The notes below the pieces were generated by a model, which was given only the letters and a program-made list of their open reading frames with translations, did not search any database and was not told where the DNA came from. Of a stretch of DNA of 64,000 bases, positions 43,693-52,300 are shown piece after piece. This DNA is from QGON01 sp963691905. Its GTDB lineage: Bacteria; Pseudomonadota; Gammaproteobacteria; Chromatiales; Chromatiaceae. The stretch lies in contig OY829894.1 in assembly GCA_963691905.1 (NCBI GenBank), forward strand, positions 1,364,001 to 1,428,000. The letters run 5' to 3'. A program made the translations under genes and the position numbers. The stretch's first letter is position 1; every line of letters begins with the position of its first letter.

Positions 43693-44571
43693 ATGAAAAA
43701 GAGAAACCTGTTCACCCTGGCATTTGCCGCCACCTCCCTGCTGGCGAGCCTGCCAGCTGCAGCCGATCGGACCGTGATTCAGAATAAGGGTTCTGACACC
43801 CTGGTCAACGTGGCTCAGGCCTGGGCTGAACATTACCGCGACGTCAAACCTGATGTCGCGCTCGCGGTCTCTGGCGGCGGTTCCGGCACCGGTATTGCAG
43901 CCATGATCAACGGCACCGTGGATATCGCCAATGCCAGCCGCAAGATGAAATCCAAGGAAGTGAAAGCAGCCAAGAAAAAGGGCCAGAATCCGGTGGAGCA
44001 CGTGGTTGGCTACGACGCCCTGGCCGTCTATATCCATCATGACAATCCCGCCAAATCACTCTCCTTCGAGCAGTTGAAGCGCGTATACGTTCGTGGTGGA
44101 GATGCCACCAAATGGTCTGACCTCGGCCTGAAAGTCCCTGGTTGCAAGAGCGACAAGATCGTAGTGGTCAGCCGCCAAAACAATTCCGGCACCTACGTCT
44201 ATTTCAAGAAGGCGGTTCTGGGTAAGAAGGGTAAGTTCCGTCAGGGCACCCTGGACATGCACGGTTCCAAGGACGTGGTGGATCTGGTCGAAAAGACCCC
44301 CTGTGCCATCGGCTACAGCGGTCTGGCTTACGCCACCGATCACATAAAGATGGCCTGCATCTCCAAGAAAGCCGGCGATGACTGTGTCAACCCCAGCGTC
44401 GCAACAGCCAGTGACCGCAGCTACCCGATTGCGCGCCCTCTGTTCATGTACACCAACGGCGAACCCACAGGTGAAATCGGAACCTATCTTGACTGGGTCA
44501 AGAGCGATAAAGGCCAGTGCATTCTCCTGAAGAAGGGTTACGCACCAATCCGCAACGTAAGCTGCAACTGA
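43693..44571 (+). CDS. pstS: phosphate ABC transporter substrate-binding protein
   Basis: A 292-residue periplasmic phosphate-binding protein. The signal peptide ends in ASLPAAA. Phosphate-binding segments are NKGSDTLVNVAQAWAEHYRD near the N-terminus, SGGGSGTGIAAMINGTVDIA (Gly/Ser-rich anion loop) and VVSRQNNSGTYVYFKKAVLG. ATG at 43693 is preferred because AGAGGA lies six bases upstream; an ATG three bases earlier is also possible. The Pho box lies upstream. A stem-loop without a U tract follows, and then the rest of the pst operon. Confidence 0.95.
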   Translation: MKKRNLFTLAFAATSLLASLPAAADRTVIQNKGSDTLVNVAQAWAEHYRDVKPDVALAVSGGGSGTGIAAMINGTVDIANASRKMKSKEVKAAKKKGQNPVEHVVGYDALAVYIHHDNPAKSLSFEQLKRVYVRGGDATKWSDLGLKVPGCKSDKIVVVSRQNNSGTYVYFKKAVLGKKGKFRQGTLDMHGSKDVVDLVEKTPCAIGYSGLAYATDHIKMACISKKAGDDCVNPSVATASDRSYPIARPLFMYTNGEPTGEIGTYLDWVKSDKGQCILLKKGYAPIRNVSCN

Positions 44572-44588
44572 GCCGGCTGACCTGAAGG

Positions 44589-44609
44589 AGTGGGGCCTTG
44601 TGCCCCACT
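44589..44609 (+). other. stem-loop after pstS
   Basis: A perfect 8-bp stem AGTGGGGC/GCCCCACT with a 5-base loop, 17 bp after the pstS stop, with no U tract. Hairpins here usually protect the upstream message or weaken read-through, so that the binding protein is made in excess over the membrane subunits. Confidence 0.55.
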
Positions 44610-44634
44610 TGCCGTCACACAGCAAACAACAGAG

Positions 44635-44770
44635 TGTAGGATGCCGGTGACGACTGCATGGATGCAGGAGGTAGAGCGAAGCAGGAAGCCAGAGCCGAGC
44701 TTGCAAACCGCATCAGGCGAGTCGAGGAATCACGCAAACGATACGGTTCGCAAGCTCACCACATCCTACA
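44635..44770. repeat. palindromic element, family D (GTAGGATG)
   Basis: A 136-bp unit with ends TGTAGGATG and CATCCTACA, and a second inner pair GAGCTTGCAAACCG / CGGTTCGCAAGCTC (one mismatch). It sits inside the pst operon between pstS and the phoU fusion gene. Confidence 0.7.
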
Positions 44771-44827
44771 TGCTCTATTTTCATACTGTAGTTACTTTCT
44801 TTATCCTCCAGCGCGGAGTACCGGCAA

Positions 44828-45904
44828 ATGTCCCATCTTGAAGAACGTTTGGAAAATGACCTCACTAAAATCCGCAACCGCGTGGAGAAGCAGGCAGAAT
44901 TGGTTGAGGCGGCGGTAACCAACGCCGTACACGCCCTGCAGACCGGTAATAAGAAACTGGCCTACGCCACTATCCTGAATGATCTTCCGATCAACAGGAC
45001 GATGCGCGAAATCGACAACATCTGTCATAAGTTCATTGCGATCCATCTCCCCAGTGGAAGTCATTTGCGCCTGCTCTCCTCGGTCATCCGGGTGAATGTG
45101 GAATTGGAGCGCGTCGGTGACTACGCAGTAACCATCGCCAGGGAGGCTGCCCAGTTGTCCAAGCCGCCTGAAGGCAACATGGCGCGGGAACTGGACCGAA
45201 TGGCCAGCGAGACCCTGCTGATGCTGCGTCAGTCCATCCGGGCCTTCAACGATCTCAATGCTGAAATGGGCAAAAGCACCAAACTGTTGGCTGATCAGAT
45301 GGAACATAACCTGGACAGCATCTACACCGAAATAATGGACAATCAGGAGCACGGCAAGGTAAAGGATATACTCGCCGTTTTCGTAGTTTTCACCCAATTG
45401 AAAAGGGTCGCGGACCAGGCCAAAAATCTGTGCGAGGATGCAATTTTCGCCAGCACGGGGGAACAGAAGGCACCCAAGGTCTACAAGGTGCTGTTCATCG
45501 ACGAGGACAACGGCGGCAAGAGCCAGATGGCCGAGGCTATCGCCCGCAGGAACTATCCCGAGAGCGGAGAATACCTGAGCGCGGGCCGGCAGCCAGCCGC
45601 CAGCCTGAATCCCGACCTGATAGCCTTTCTGGAAAACCGGGGACAGAATGTAAGCAACATACAGACTTCCTCGCTGGGCGATCTGACGGAGCGCACGATC
45701 TCGGACCAGTATGTCATCGTCTGCCTGGAAGGTGAGATGTCATCCTATCTGCCGGAGATCCCCTTCCACTGCACCGCCCTTGAATGGGATATGGGTCCGG
45801 TGCCGGAGGCCGGTGACGAACAGGGTTTCGAAAATCTTTACCGCGCAATCTCATTGCAGGTCAAGGATCTGATGGAACTGCTGCGTGGCGAAGGGGCCTC
45901 CTGA
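44828..45904 (+). CDS. phoU: PhoU fused to a catalytically dead low-molecular-weight-phosphatase-like domain
   Basis: A 358-residue two-domain protein. Residues 1-210 are PhoU: two three-helix bundles with metal-binding motifs ELERVGDYAVTIAREA (residues 93-108) and LKRVADQAKNLCEDA (191-205). Residues about 217-355 match the LMW-phosphatase/arsenate-reductase fold, but where active members have VLFVCxxNxxRS this protein has VLFIDEDNGGKS: Cys becomes Asp225 and Arg becomes Lys231, so no phosphatase is expected. The family's C-terminal DP acid is also missing (WDMGPVPEAG). PhoU represses the Pho regulon through PstB and PhoR. The extra domain may bind a phospho-ligand or partner. Stop is one base before pstC. 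Confidence 0.9.
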   Translation: MSHLEERLENDLTKIRNRVEKQAELVEAAVTNAVHALQTGNKKLAYATILNDLPINRTMREIDNICHKFIAIHLPSGSHLRLLSSVIRVNVELERVGDYAVTIAREAAQLSKPPEGNMARELDRMASETLLMLRQSIRAFNDLNAEMGKSTKLLADQMEHNLDSIYTEIMDNQEHGKVKDILAVFVVFTQLKRVADQAKNLCEDAIFASTGEQKAPKVYKVLFIDEDNGGKSQMAEAIARRNYPESGEYLSAGRQPAASLNPDLIAFLENRGQNVSNIQTSSLGDLTERTISDQYVIVCLEGEMSSYLPEIPFHCTALEWDMGPVPEAGDEQGFENLYRAISLQVKDLMELLRGEGAS

Positions 45905-45905
45905 T

Positions 45906-46838
45906 ATGTCCGCAGTCAACCCGGTACAACAAACAACAACGGCGGACTTCGACCGCCGTAATCTCGATTGGTATTTAGACAAACTGGTCCAGGTACTGGT
46001 CTTTATCGCGGGCATCTCCGCCATCATCTTCGTCATCGGGATCTTCTCCTTCATCACCGTGGAAGGTTTCGGTTTTCTGTTGGAGGATTTCACCTTCAGC
46101 GAGTTTTTCTTCTCAGAGTTCTGGGAACCCAGCGATGAGGATGCCCCGGAGTACGGCATCCTGGCGCTGGCTGCGGGTACTGCCGCCGTTACCGGACTGG
46201 CGATGATCGTAGCCATCCCGTTTTCACTCGGAGCGGCTATCTATATAGGCGAGTTCGCCACCGGCAAGACTCGCGAATACCTCAAGATCCTGGTTGAGTT
46301 GCTGGCTGCCATCCCCTCAGTAGTCTGGGGTTTCATCGGACTCTCCATCATGAACCCATTGATCATCGATCTGTTCGATGTCCCGGTGGGACTCAACGTG
46401 CTCAACGCCGGAATCATCCTGGGGCTGATGGCGGCGCCGATCATGACCTCCATTGCAGAGGATGCGCTCAAAGCGGTACCCGACCGCTACCGTGAGGCGG
46501 CAGAAGCCCTGGGGGCGACTCGCTGGCAGGTAATCTTTAAAACCGTCCTGCCGGCGGCCAAAAATGGCCTGCTGGGCGCGGTGCTGCTCGGCGTAGGCCG
46601 GGGCTTCGGCGAGACCATGGCGGTACTCATGGCCACCGGCCACGCAGTGAACATTCCGGGCAGTCTGTTCGACTCGGTGCGTGCCCTGACCGCCACAATC
46701 GCCGCCGAACTGGGGGAAACTGCTGTGGGATCGCCCCACTACAAGGTGCTGTTCACCATCGGTATCTTCCTGTTTGTCGTCACCTTCCTGATCAACCTGA
46801 CCGCAGACCTGGTAGTCCGCGGCGTACGCAAAGGGTAA
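45906..46838 (+). CDS. pstC: phosphate ABC transporter permease PstC
   Basis: A 310-residue inner-membrane permease with about six membrane segments. The ABC-contact (EAA-like) loop is YREAAEALGATRWQVIFKTV followed by LPAAKNGLLGAVLLGVGRGF. It forms the membrane channel with PstA. ATG at 45906 is chosen, one base after the phoU fusion stop; an in-frame ATG at 45885 would overlap phoU. pstA follows after 5 bp. Confidence 0.94.
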   Translation: MSAVNPVQQTTTADFDRRNLDWYLDKLVQVLVFIAGISAIIFVIGIFSFITVEGFGFLLEDFTFSEFFFSEFWEPSDEDAPEYGILALAAGTAAVTGLAMIVAIPFSLGAAIYIGEFATGKTREYLKILVELLAAIPSVVWGFIGLSIMNPLIIDLFDVPVGLNVLNAGIILGLMAAPIMTSIAEDALKAVPDRYREAAEALGATRWQVIFKTVLPAAKNGLLGAVLLGVGRGFGETMAVLMATGHAVNIPGSLFDSVRALTATIAAELGETAVGSPHYKVLFTIGIFLFVVTFLINLTADLVVRGVRKG

Positions 46839-46843
46839 TCAAG

Positions 46844-47713
46844 ATGTTTGCAGAATCCGATCTCAACAAAAGAAACAAAAAGGTCCAGGGCCTCTACAAG
46901 ACCCTGTTCATGCTGATGACTATCATCCTGATCGTACCGGTGGCCGTGATCCTGGGCACCCTTGTTGTCAAGGGTGGAGGCATTATATCCATTGACTTCC
47001 TGTTCACGGATCCCACCAACGGCATGACCGAGGGCGGTATCTTTCCGGCCCTGCTGGGCACCATCTGGATCGTCGCCGTCGCACTTCTGGCCTCAGTGCC
47101 TCTGGGTGTGGCGGCAGCCATCTACCTGAATGAATATGCGCCGGATAACGGATTTACCCGCATAATCCAGCTCGCCATCATCAATCTGGCTGGCGTGCCT
47201 TCTATCGTGCACGCCCTGTTCGGGGTGGGGGCCTTCGTGATCTTCTTCGGCTTTGGCACCAGCATCCTGGCCGCCAGTTTGACCCTGGCCGTGATGACCC
47301 TGCCGGTGGTGATTGTCTCCACACGTGAGTCCCTGCGGGCGGTTCCCCACGCCTTCCGGGAGGCCTGCTGGAACATGGGCGCCACCCGCTGGCAGACCAT
47401 CCGCCGGGTGGTGCTGCCCAACGCCATAAGCGGCGTCCTCACCGGCATCATCCTGGAGGTCTCGCGTACTGCGGGAGAGACGGCGCCGATCATGTTCACC
47501 GGCGCCGTATTCTTCATGCCGTTCCTGCCCCAGAGCGTCTTCGACCAAACCATGGCCATGTCCCTGCATCTTTTCGTGGTCGCCACTCAGGTTCCCGGCG
47601 TCCCTGATGAACTGCCCTACGGCGTGGCCCTTGTGCTCATTGCCATGGTGCTGATTATGAACAGTGTTTCCATCGCCTTCCGCATGCATCTGAGAGGCAA
47701 AAAGAAATGGTAA
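46844..47713 (+). CDS. pstA: phosphate ABC transporter permease PstA
   Basis: A 289-residue permease with about six membrane segments. The ATPase-contact loop is FREACWNMGATRWQTIRRVV followed by LPNAISGVLTGIILEVSRTA, a classic PstA motif. It pairs with PstC. Its stop overlaps the start of the first pstB gene by seven bases. Confidence 0.94.
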   Translation: MFAESDLNKRNKKVQGLYKTLFMLMTIILIVPVAVILGTLVVKGGGIISIDFLFTDPTNGMTEGGIFPALLGTIWIVAVALLASVPLGVAAAIYLNEYAPDNGFTRIIQLAIINLAGVPSIVHALFGVGAFVIFFGFGTSILAASLTLAVMTLPVVIVSTRESLRAVPHAFREACWNMGATRWQTIRRVVLPNAISGVLTGIILEVSRTAGETAPIMFTGAVFFMPFLPQSVFDQTMAMSLHLFVVATQVPGVPDELPYGVALVLIAMVLIMNSVSIAFRMHLRGKKKW

Positions 47714-48492
47714 GTGCAACCCAAACCCCGGCCAAGACCCCCGTCAAGATGGCGGTTCGGGATCTCACCATCAGCTACGGTGGCACACCGGCCCTGAGCG
47801 ATGTCTCGCTGGAAGTGCGGGAACACGAGATCTTCGGCATCATCGGCCCCGCCAATGCAGGCAAGACCTCGTTTCTGAAGGTTCTGAACCGCATGAACAC
47901 CTTCGACTCAAATATGGGAGTCGAGGGCGATGTCCTGTTCAACGGGCTGGATACCAGCAAACTGAAAAATGTCTACGCCCTGCGCAGCCGTATCGGCGTG
48001 GTCTTTCCACTGCCCGTGGGACTGCCCCTGACCATCTACGAAAATGTGGCGCTCTCACCCCGCCTGCGCGGCATCAATAACAGGGCGGAGCTGGATGTAA
48101 TCGTAGAGCGCTGCCTGACCCGTGCTGCTCTCTGGGACGAGGTCAAAGACCGCCTGGACTCCCTCGGCAGCCTGCTCTCCGGTGGCCAGCAGCAGCGTCT
48201 GACCATCTCCCGCGCCCTCTCCCAGGAGCCGGAAGTGTTGATGCTGGATGAGTTCTCCATCGCCGTGGACCCGGTCACCACCATGCGCATTGAGGATGTA
48301 TTGAAAGAGTTGAAGTCAGAGATGACCATCATCCTGGTGACCAACCTGGTACAGCAGGCCCGGCGCCTGGCCGACCGCACCGCCTTTTTCCTGGAAGGCC
48401 GGTGCGTGGAGATCGGCGATACCGAGGACCTGTTCACCGGAGAGGTGAAGGACCAGAGGACCCAGGATTACATAGAAGGCAAGTTTGGGTAG
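47707..48492 (+). CDS. pstB: PstB-like ATP-binding protein 1, intact signature but degenerate Q- and H-loops
   Basis: A 261-residue PstB paralogue. The ABC signature LSGGQQQRLTISRAL (157-171) is intact. Several catalytic positions are not: Walker A is GPANAGKTS (usual GPSGCGKST), the Q-loop Gln is Pro (VVFPLP, P101), Walker B is followed by DEFSIAVDP rather than DEPCSALDP, and the H-loop His is Asn (VTNLVQQA, N213). A homodimer would therefore be poor at hydrolysis. The next gene encodes a second PstB in which exactly the other element, the signature, is broken, so a heterodimer with one good ATP site is likely. The gene overlaps pstA. Confidence 0.92.
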   Translation: MVSATQTPAKTPVKMAVRDLTISYGGTPALSDVSLEVREHEIFGIIGPANAGKTSFLKVLNRMNTFDSNMGVEGDVLFNGLDTSKLKNVYALRSRIGVVFPLPVGLPLTIYENVALSPRLRGINNRAELDVIVERCLTRAALWDEVKDRLDSLGSLLSGGQQQRLTISRALSQEPEVLMLDEFSIAVDPVTTMRIEDVLKELKSEMTIILVTNLVQQARRLADRTAFFLEGRCVEIGDTEDLFTGEVKDQRTQDYIEGKFG

Positions 48493-48549
48493 ATATCCAG
48501 ACATGACTTTATCGGGCCCCTCACTCCAGATCAGTTTCGAGAACAAGCT

Positions 48550-49353
48550 ATGAACACTGCCACCGCCGAAGTAATGAACGACTCATCTGCCGAATACGCC
48601 ATCCATACCAATAATCTCAATCTCTGGTATGGCACCTTTCAAGCGCTGTTCGACGTCAATCTCAATATCCGCAAGGGCATGATCACCTCCATGATCGGCC
48701 CTTCCGGTTGCGGAAAATCCACCTTTCTGCGCAGCGTCAACCGGATCAACGAGCGCTTGGGATACGTCCGCACCGAGGGCACGATAGAGGTGATGGATCA
48801 AAATATCTATGATCCGGGAGTCGAACTGATCCAGGTGCGCAAACAGATCGGCATGGTCTTCCAGCGTCCGAATCCGCTGCCGATCTCGATCCGGGAAAAC
48901 ATCCTGTTCGGACACAAGATCCATAATAAAGGCCAGAAGTCTTCCAGTGCCGATCATGATGAAATCATCGAGGGCGCTCTGAAGCAGGTCCTGCTCTGGG
49001 ACAAGGTAAAGGATCGTCTGGATATCAAGGCCACCGAGCTTTCCCTCGAGGAGCAACAAAAACTCTGCATCGCCCGCCTGCTCCCGGTAAAACCCAGCGT
49101 CCTGCTGATGGATGAGCCCTGTTCCGCGCTCGACCCAAAAGGCACTGCCGCTGTGGAAGAGTTGATCTGGGAACTGCGTGGCGAATACACTATCCTCATG
49201 GTCACCCACAACATGGCCCAGGCCCGACGTGCGAGTGAAGAGTGCATCTTTATGTTGATGGGGAAAGTGGTCGAACATACGGCAACTCAAGATTTGTTCG
49301 TCACGCCAAGTCACAAAGAAACTGCAGACTATATTGAAGGCCGCTACGGCTGA
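48550..49353 (+). CDS. pstB: PstB-like ATP-binding protein 2, intact Walker, Q- and H-loops but degenerate signature
   Basis: A 267-residue PstB. Walker A GPSGCGKST (50-58), Q-loop MVFQRPNPLP (Gln105), Walker B VLLMDEPCSALDP (184-196) and the H-loop MVTHNMAQA (His220) are canonical. The signature that should read LSGGQQQRLCIARAL is LSLEEQQKLCIARLL (164-178): both glycines of the GGQ core are lost. In an ABC dimer each ATP site joins the Walker motifs of one subunit with the signature of the other, so this protein supplies the catalytic Walker side and its partner encoded upstream supplies the signature. phoB follows after 14 bp. Confidence 0.93.
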   Translation: MNTATAEVMNDSSAEYAIHTNNLNLWYGTFQALFDVNLNIRKGMITSMIGPSGCGKSTFLRSVNRINERLGYVRTEGTIEVMDQNIYDPGVELIQVRKQIGMVFQRPNPLPISIRENILFGHKIHNKGQKSSSADHDEIIEGALKQVLLWDKVKDRLDIKATELSLEEQQKLCIARLLPVKPSVLLMDEPCSALDPKGTAAVEELIWELRGEYTILMVTHNMAQARRASEECIFMLMGKVVEHTATQDLFVTPSHKETADYIEGRYG

Positions 49354-49367
49354 TACGACAAAAAGCT

Positions 49368-50057
49368 ATGCCCAGAATATTGATCGTAGAGGACGAAGCG
49401 GAAATTCGGGAGATGATTCGCTTCGGACTGGAAGTGGCGAATTACGAGGTGGATGAGGCCGGGCATGCCCAGGAGGCCAGGCAGTCGCTCACCCATTCGC
49501 TGCCGGACCTGATATTGATGGACTGGATGCTGCCCGGACGTTCCGGTCTGGAACTGACACGGGAACTGAAACAGAAACCGGAAACCCGCGACATCCCCCT
49601 CATCATTCTTACTGCCCGCGCCGATGAATCGGACAAGGTGGATGGACTCGAAGCCGGGGCCGACGACTACGTCACCAAGCCTTTCTCCCCCCGCGAACTG
49701 ATTGCAAGGATCAAGGCAGTACTGCGCCGGTTCAACAAAGGTGGTGATGAAAAGCCGCTGGAGAGCAATGGACTGCGTATCGACCCGGCCAAACACCAGG
49801 TTACCGTGCAAAACAAACCCCTGGTACTCTCTCCCGCAGAGTATAAACTGCTGCTGTTTTTCATGTCCCATCAGGATCGAGCCTATAGCCGCTCCAGGAT
49901 TCTTGATCATGTCTGGGACGACCAAACCTACGTTGAGGAGCGAACCGTGGACGTCCATATCCGCCGCCTCAGAAAGGCGCTTTCCCCTTCAGGCCATGAC
50001 GCCATGCTGCAGACCGTGCGGAGTGTGGGTTATCGATTCTCCTCGATGCCCGATTGA
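49368..50057 (+). CDS. phoB: phosphate regulon response regulator PhoB
   Basis: A 229-residue OmpR-family regulator. The receiver begins MPRILIVEDEAEIREMIRFG, with the phospho-acceptor in DLILMDWMLPGRSGLELTRE and Lys in DDYVTKPFSPREL, closely like PhoB. The winged helix (LSPAEYKLLLFFMSHQDRAY, then VEERTVDVHIRRLRKALSPS and RSVGYRFS) binds Pho boxes such as the one before pstS. A 21-bp palindrome separates it from phoR. Confidence 0.96.
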   Translation: MPRILIVEDEAEIREMIRFGLEVANYEVDEAGHAQEARQSLTHSLPDLILMDWMLPGRSGLELTRELKQKPETRDIPLIILTARADESDKVDGLEAGADDYVTKPFSPRELIARIKAVLRRFNKGGDEKPLESNGLRIDPAKHQVTVQNKPLVLSPAEYKLLLFFMSHQDRAYSRSRILDHVWDDQTYVEERTVDVHIRRLRKALSPSGHDAMLQTVRSVGYRFSSMPD

Positions 50058-50060
50058 CCC

Positions 50061-50112
50061 TAGTGCTCTATCAACGTGATAATCGCGTAAATATCACATT
50101 GATAGAGCACTA
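50061..50112. repeat. large inverted repeat between phoB and phoR
   Basis: Two 21-bp arms (50061-50081 and 50092-50112) complementary except for one position, with a 10-base loop. The left arm begins TAGTGCTCTATCAACGTGAT. It would form a very stable stem-loop in the phoB-phoR transcript, ending 17 bp before the TTG start of phoR. Confidence 0.85.
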
Positions 50113-50129
50113 CCTCCCTCGGTAAGCAC

Positions 50130-51461
50130 TTGATTCAGCCAATCCTCTACGAAATTCGTCTGCTGGGGCTGCTGCTGCTTTTCAGCGGCATCATCGGCTA
50201 CTTTTTCAACGTACTGATACCTGCCCTAATCGTTGGAGTCGCCCTCTACCTGCTGAGAAACCTCTATCAATTGCTGTTTCTGTTCCACTACGTCGTCACT
50301 CGAAAGCGTACACCTTCTCTCACGCCGATAGGTTTTTGGGAACCGATCTACGATGAATTGGAGCGACTGCATACCCGCAGCCGGAAACGCAAACGCACAC
50401 TCCATCGCTTCACCTCACGTTTTCGTGAGGTCTCATCCGTCATACCGGACGCACTGGTTCTGCTGAATGCTGCTGAAGAGGTCGAATGGGCCAATCCCGC
50501 TGCACGCCATCTTCTGGGTATCAGCTGGCCAAGAGATGAAGGCGTGGCACTGACAAAACTTGTCCACTACCCCGACCTGGACGAATACCTCGCAAACGCG
50601 GATTACAGCCAGCCGCTGGAGTTTCCCTCTCCCACCAACGAGACGGTTGTGCTCTCGATGCGCTTCACACCTTTCGGAGGGAAAAAACGCCAGCGACTGA
50701 TCGTGGCCCGGGACATCACCAAGGTGTTCCATCTCAATCTGATACGGCGGGATTTCGTCTCCAACGTCTCCCATGAATTGCGCACACCCTTGACGGTAAT
50801 CACCGGCTTCCTGGAAAACCTCAGTGACCATGAACTACTGCCGTTTCAGGAACGCCCTTTCGAACTGATGAACCAACAGGCAGCGCGGATGAACATCATC
50901 ATCAGCGACCTGCTGACACTCTCCAGGCTAGAGATGGAAAACAGAATTACCCAGCAGGCTCCTGTTGCGGTTCCGGAGCTGTTAACCAAGATTTTTGAAC
51001 AAGCCAATGCACTCGCGAATCAGAAGGGGGGGTATCAACTGGAGTTTGAAGCGGATGAGAATCTCTGGCTCGTGGGCACCGAAAACGAACTGCAGAGCGC
51101 CTTATCAAACCTCGTATTCAATGCCATCGTGCATACTCCATCGAAAACCAAAATCACCATCAGCTGGAAACGGGATGCCGATAATAATGCCTGTTTTACC
51201 GTTACAGACACTGGCCCCGGCATTCCACAACGGCACATCCCACGCCTGACTGAACGTTTCTACCGGGTGGACAAAGCGCGTTCCCGTCAGTCAGGGGGAA
51301 CCGGTCTTGGGTTGGCGATCGTGAAACATAGTATTAATCGACACGAAGGCAACCTTAGCATCACCAGTAGAGAGGGTTTCGGCAGCTGTTTCAGCTGCTG
51401 TTTTCCTGATGACATGACCCTGGATGCAAGTCAGCTCAATCCGGCAAAACAGCTGAAATAA
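50130..51461 (+). CDS. phoR: phosphate regulon sensor histidine kinase PhoR
   Basis: A 443-residue kinase. Two N-terminal membrane segments (residues about 10-45) and a PAS domain (about 95-195, SSVIPDALVLLNAAEEVEWA) precede HisKA (DFVSNVSHELRTPLTVITGF, His near 214) and HATPase (NLVFNAIVHTPSKT, DTGPGIPQRHIPRLTERFYR, SGGTGLGLAIVKHSINRHEG). The short periplasmic part is typical of PhoR, which senses phosphate through the Pst-PhoU complex. The start is TTG with a GGTAAG upstream. The large stem-loop before it may lower its translation relative to phoB. Confidence 0.94.
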   Translation: MIQPILYEIRLLGLLLLFSGIIGYFFNVLIPALIVGVALYLLRNLYQLLFLFHYVVTRKRTPSLTPIGFWEPIYDELERLHTRSRKRKRTLHRFTSRFREVSSVIPDALVLLNAAEEVEWANPAARHLLGISWPRDEGVALTKLVHYPDLDEYLANADYSQPLEFPSPTNETVVLSMRFTPFGGKKRQRLIVARDITKVFHLNLIRRDFVSNVSHELRTPLTVITGFLENLSDHELLPFQERPFELMNQQAARMNIIISDLLTLSRLEMENRITQQAPVAVPELLTKIFEQANALANQKGGYQLEFEADENLWLVGTENELQSALSNLVFNAIVHTPSKTKITISWKRDADNNACFTVTDTGPGIPQRHIPRLTERFYRVDKARSRQSGGTGLGLAIVKHSINRHEGNLSITSREGFGSCFSCCFPDDMTLDASQLNPAKQLK

Positions 51462-51467
51462 CACCCG

Positions 51468-52247
51468 TCATCTGACAGCTTCAGGAAAACATCGGTAGAA
51501 ATTTTCCGTCGTCTGCCTTGCCAGGGAGTCCAGCGAAATCCCCCGCAGTTCCGCGATGCATTCCGCGACCCTGGCAACATAGAGCGGCTGGTTCGACTTG
51601 CCCCGGTGAGGCACCGGCGCAAGGTAGGGAGAATCGGTCTCGACCAACAGGCGCTCCAGTGGCACCTTCGAGGCGACATCCCGAAGATCCGCAGCATTCC
51701 TGAAAGTGATAATGCCGGAGAAGGAGATATAAAAACCCATCTCCAGCGCCTGTTCGGCCATCTCCAGATCTTCGGTAAAACAGTGCATCACACCACCTGC
51801 CTGATTGGCCCCCTCTTCCTGCATGATCCGAAGGGTATCCGCCTTTGCCGCACGGGTATGGATGATGAGCGGCTTGCCGCACGCCCTGGAAGCCTGGATG
51901 TGGTTACGAAAACGGGTCTGCTGCCACGTCAGATCCCCTTCACTGCGAAAATAGTCCAGCCCTGTCTCCCCGATGGCCACTACCCGGGAAGTTTGTGCCA
52001 GTCTCACCAACTCATCCACCGTGGGCTCATGCCGGTCCTTGTCATTCGGATGCACTCCGACCGAGAGGGAGATTTCTGGATAGGGTTCGACCAGCGAGAC
52101 CATATCCGGCCAGGATTCCAGATCGATGGAGACACAGAGCATGTGCTGAACCCCATTTTCCAGGGTTGTCTGCACCAGTCGTTTGAAATCGTTGTCGTAG
52201 GCTTCCAGATCGACACGATCCAGATGACAGTGGGAATCCACCAGCAT
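51468..52247 (-). CDS. TatD-family metal-dependent deoxyribonuclease
   Basis: A 259-residue TIM-barrel hydrolase. Metal ligands are in MLVDSHCHLDRVDLEAYDND, IGETGLDYFRSEGDLTWQQT, MHCFTEDLEMAEQALEMGFY and LLVETDSPYLAPVPHRGKSN. This is the YcfH/TatD type usually encoded after holB and pilZ. It ends the mltG-tmk-holB-pilZ-tatD run, but a 250-bp gap with a palindromic repeat separates it from pilZ. Convergent with phoR. Confidence 0.93.
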   Translation of the reverse strand: MLVDSHCHLDRVDLEAYDNDFKRLVQTTLENGVQHMLCVSIDLESWPDMVSLVEPYPEISLSVGVHPNDKDRHEPTVDELVRLAQTSRVVAIGETGLDYFRSEGDLTWQQTRFRNHIQASRACGKPLIIHTRAAKADTLRIMQEEGANQAGGVMHCFTEDLEMAEQALEMGFYISFSGIITFRNAADLRDVASKVPLERLLVETDSPYLAPVPHRGKSNQPLYVARVAECIAELRGISLDSLARQTTENFYRCFPEAVR

Positions 52248-52300
52248 GAAATTGTTGTCCTTAAATGTTGATCAATCTGTAGCTATTCAGCACAATTCAA

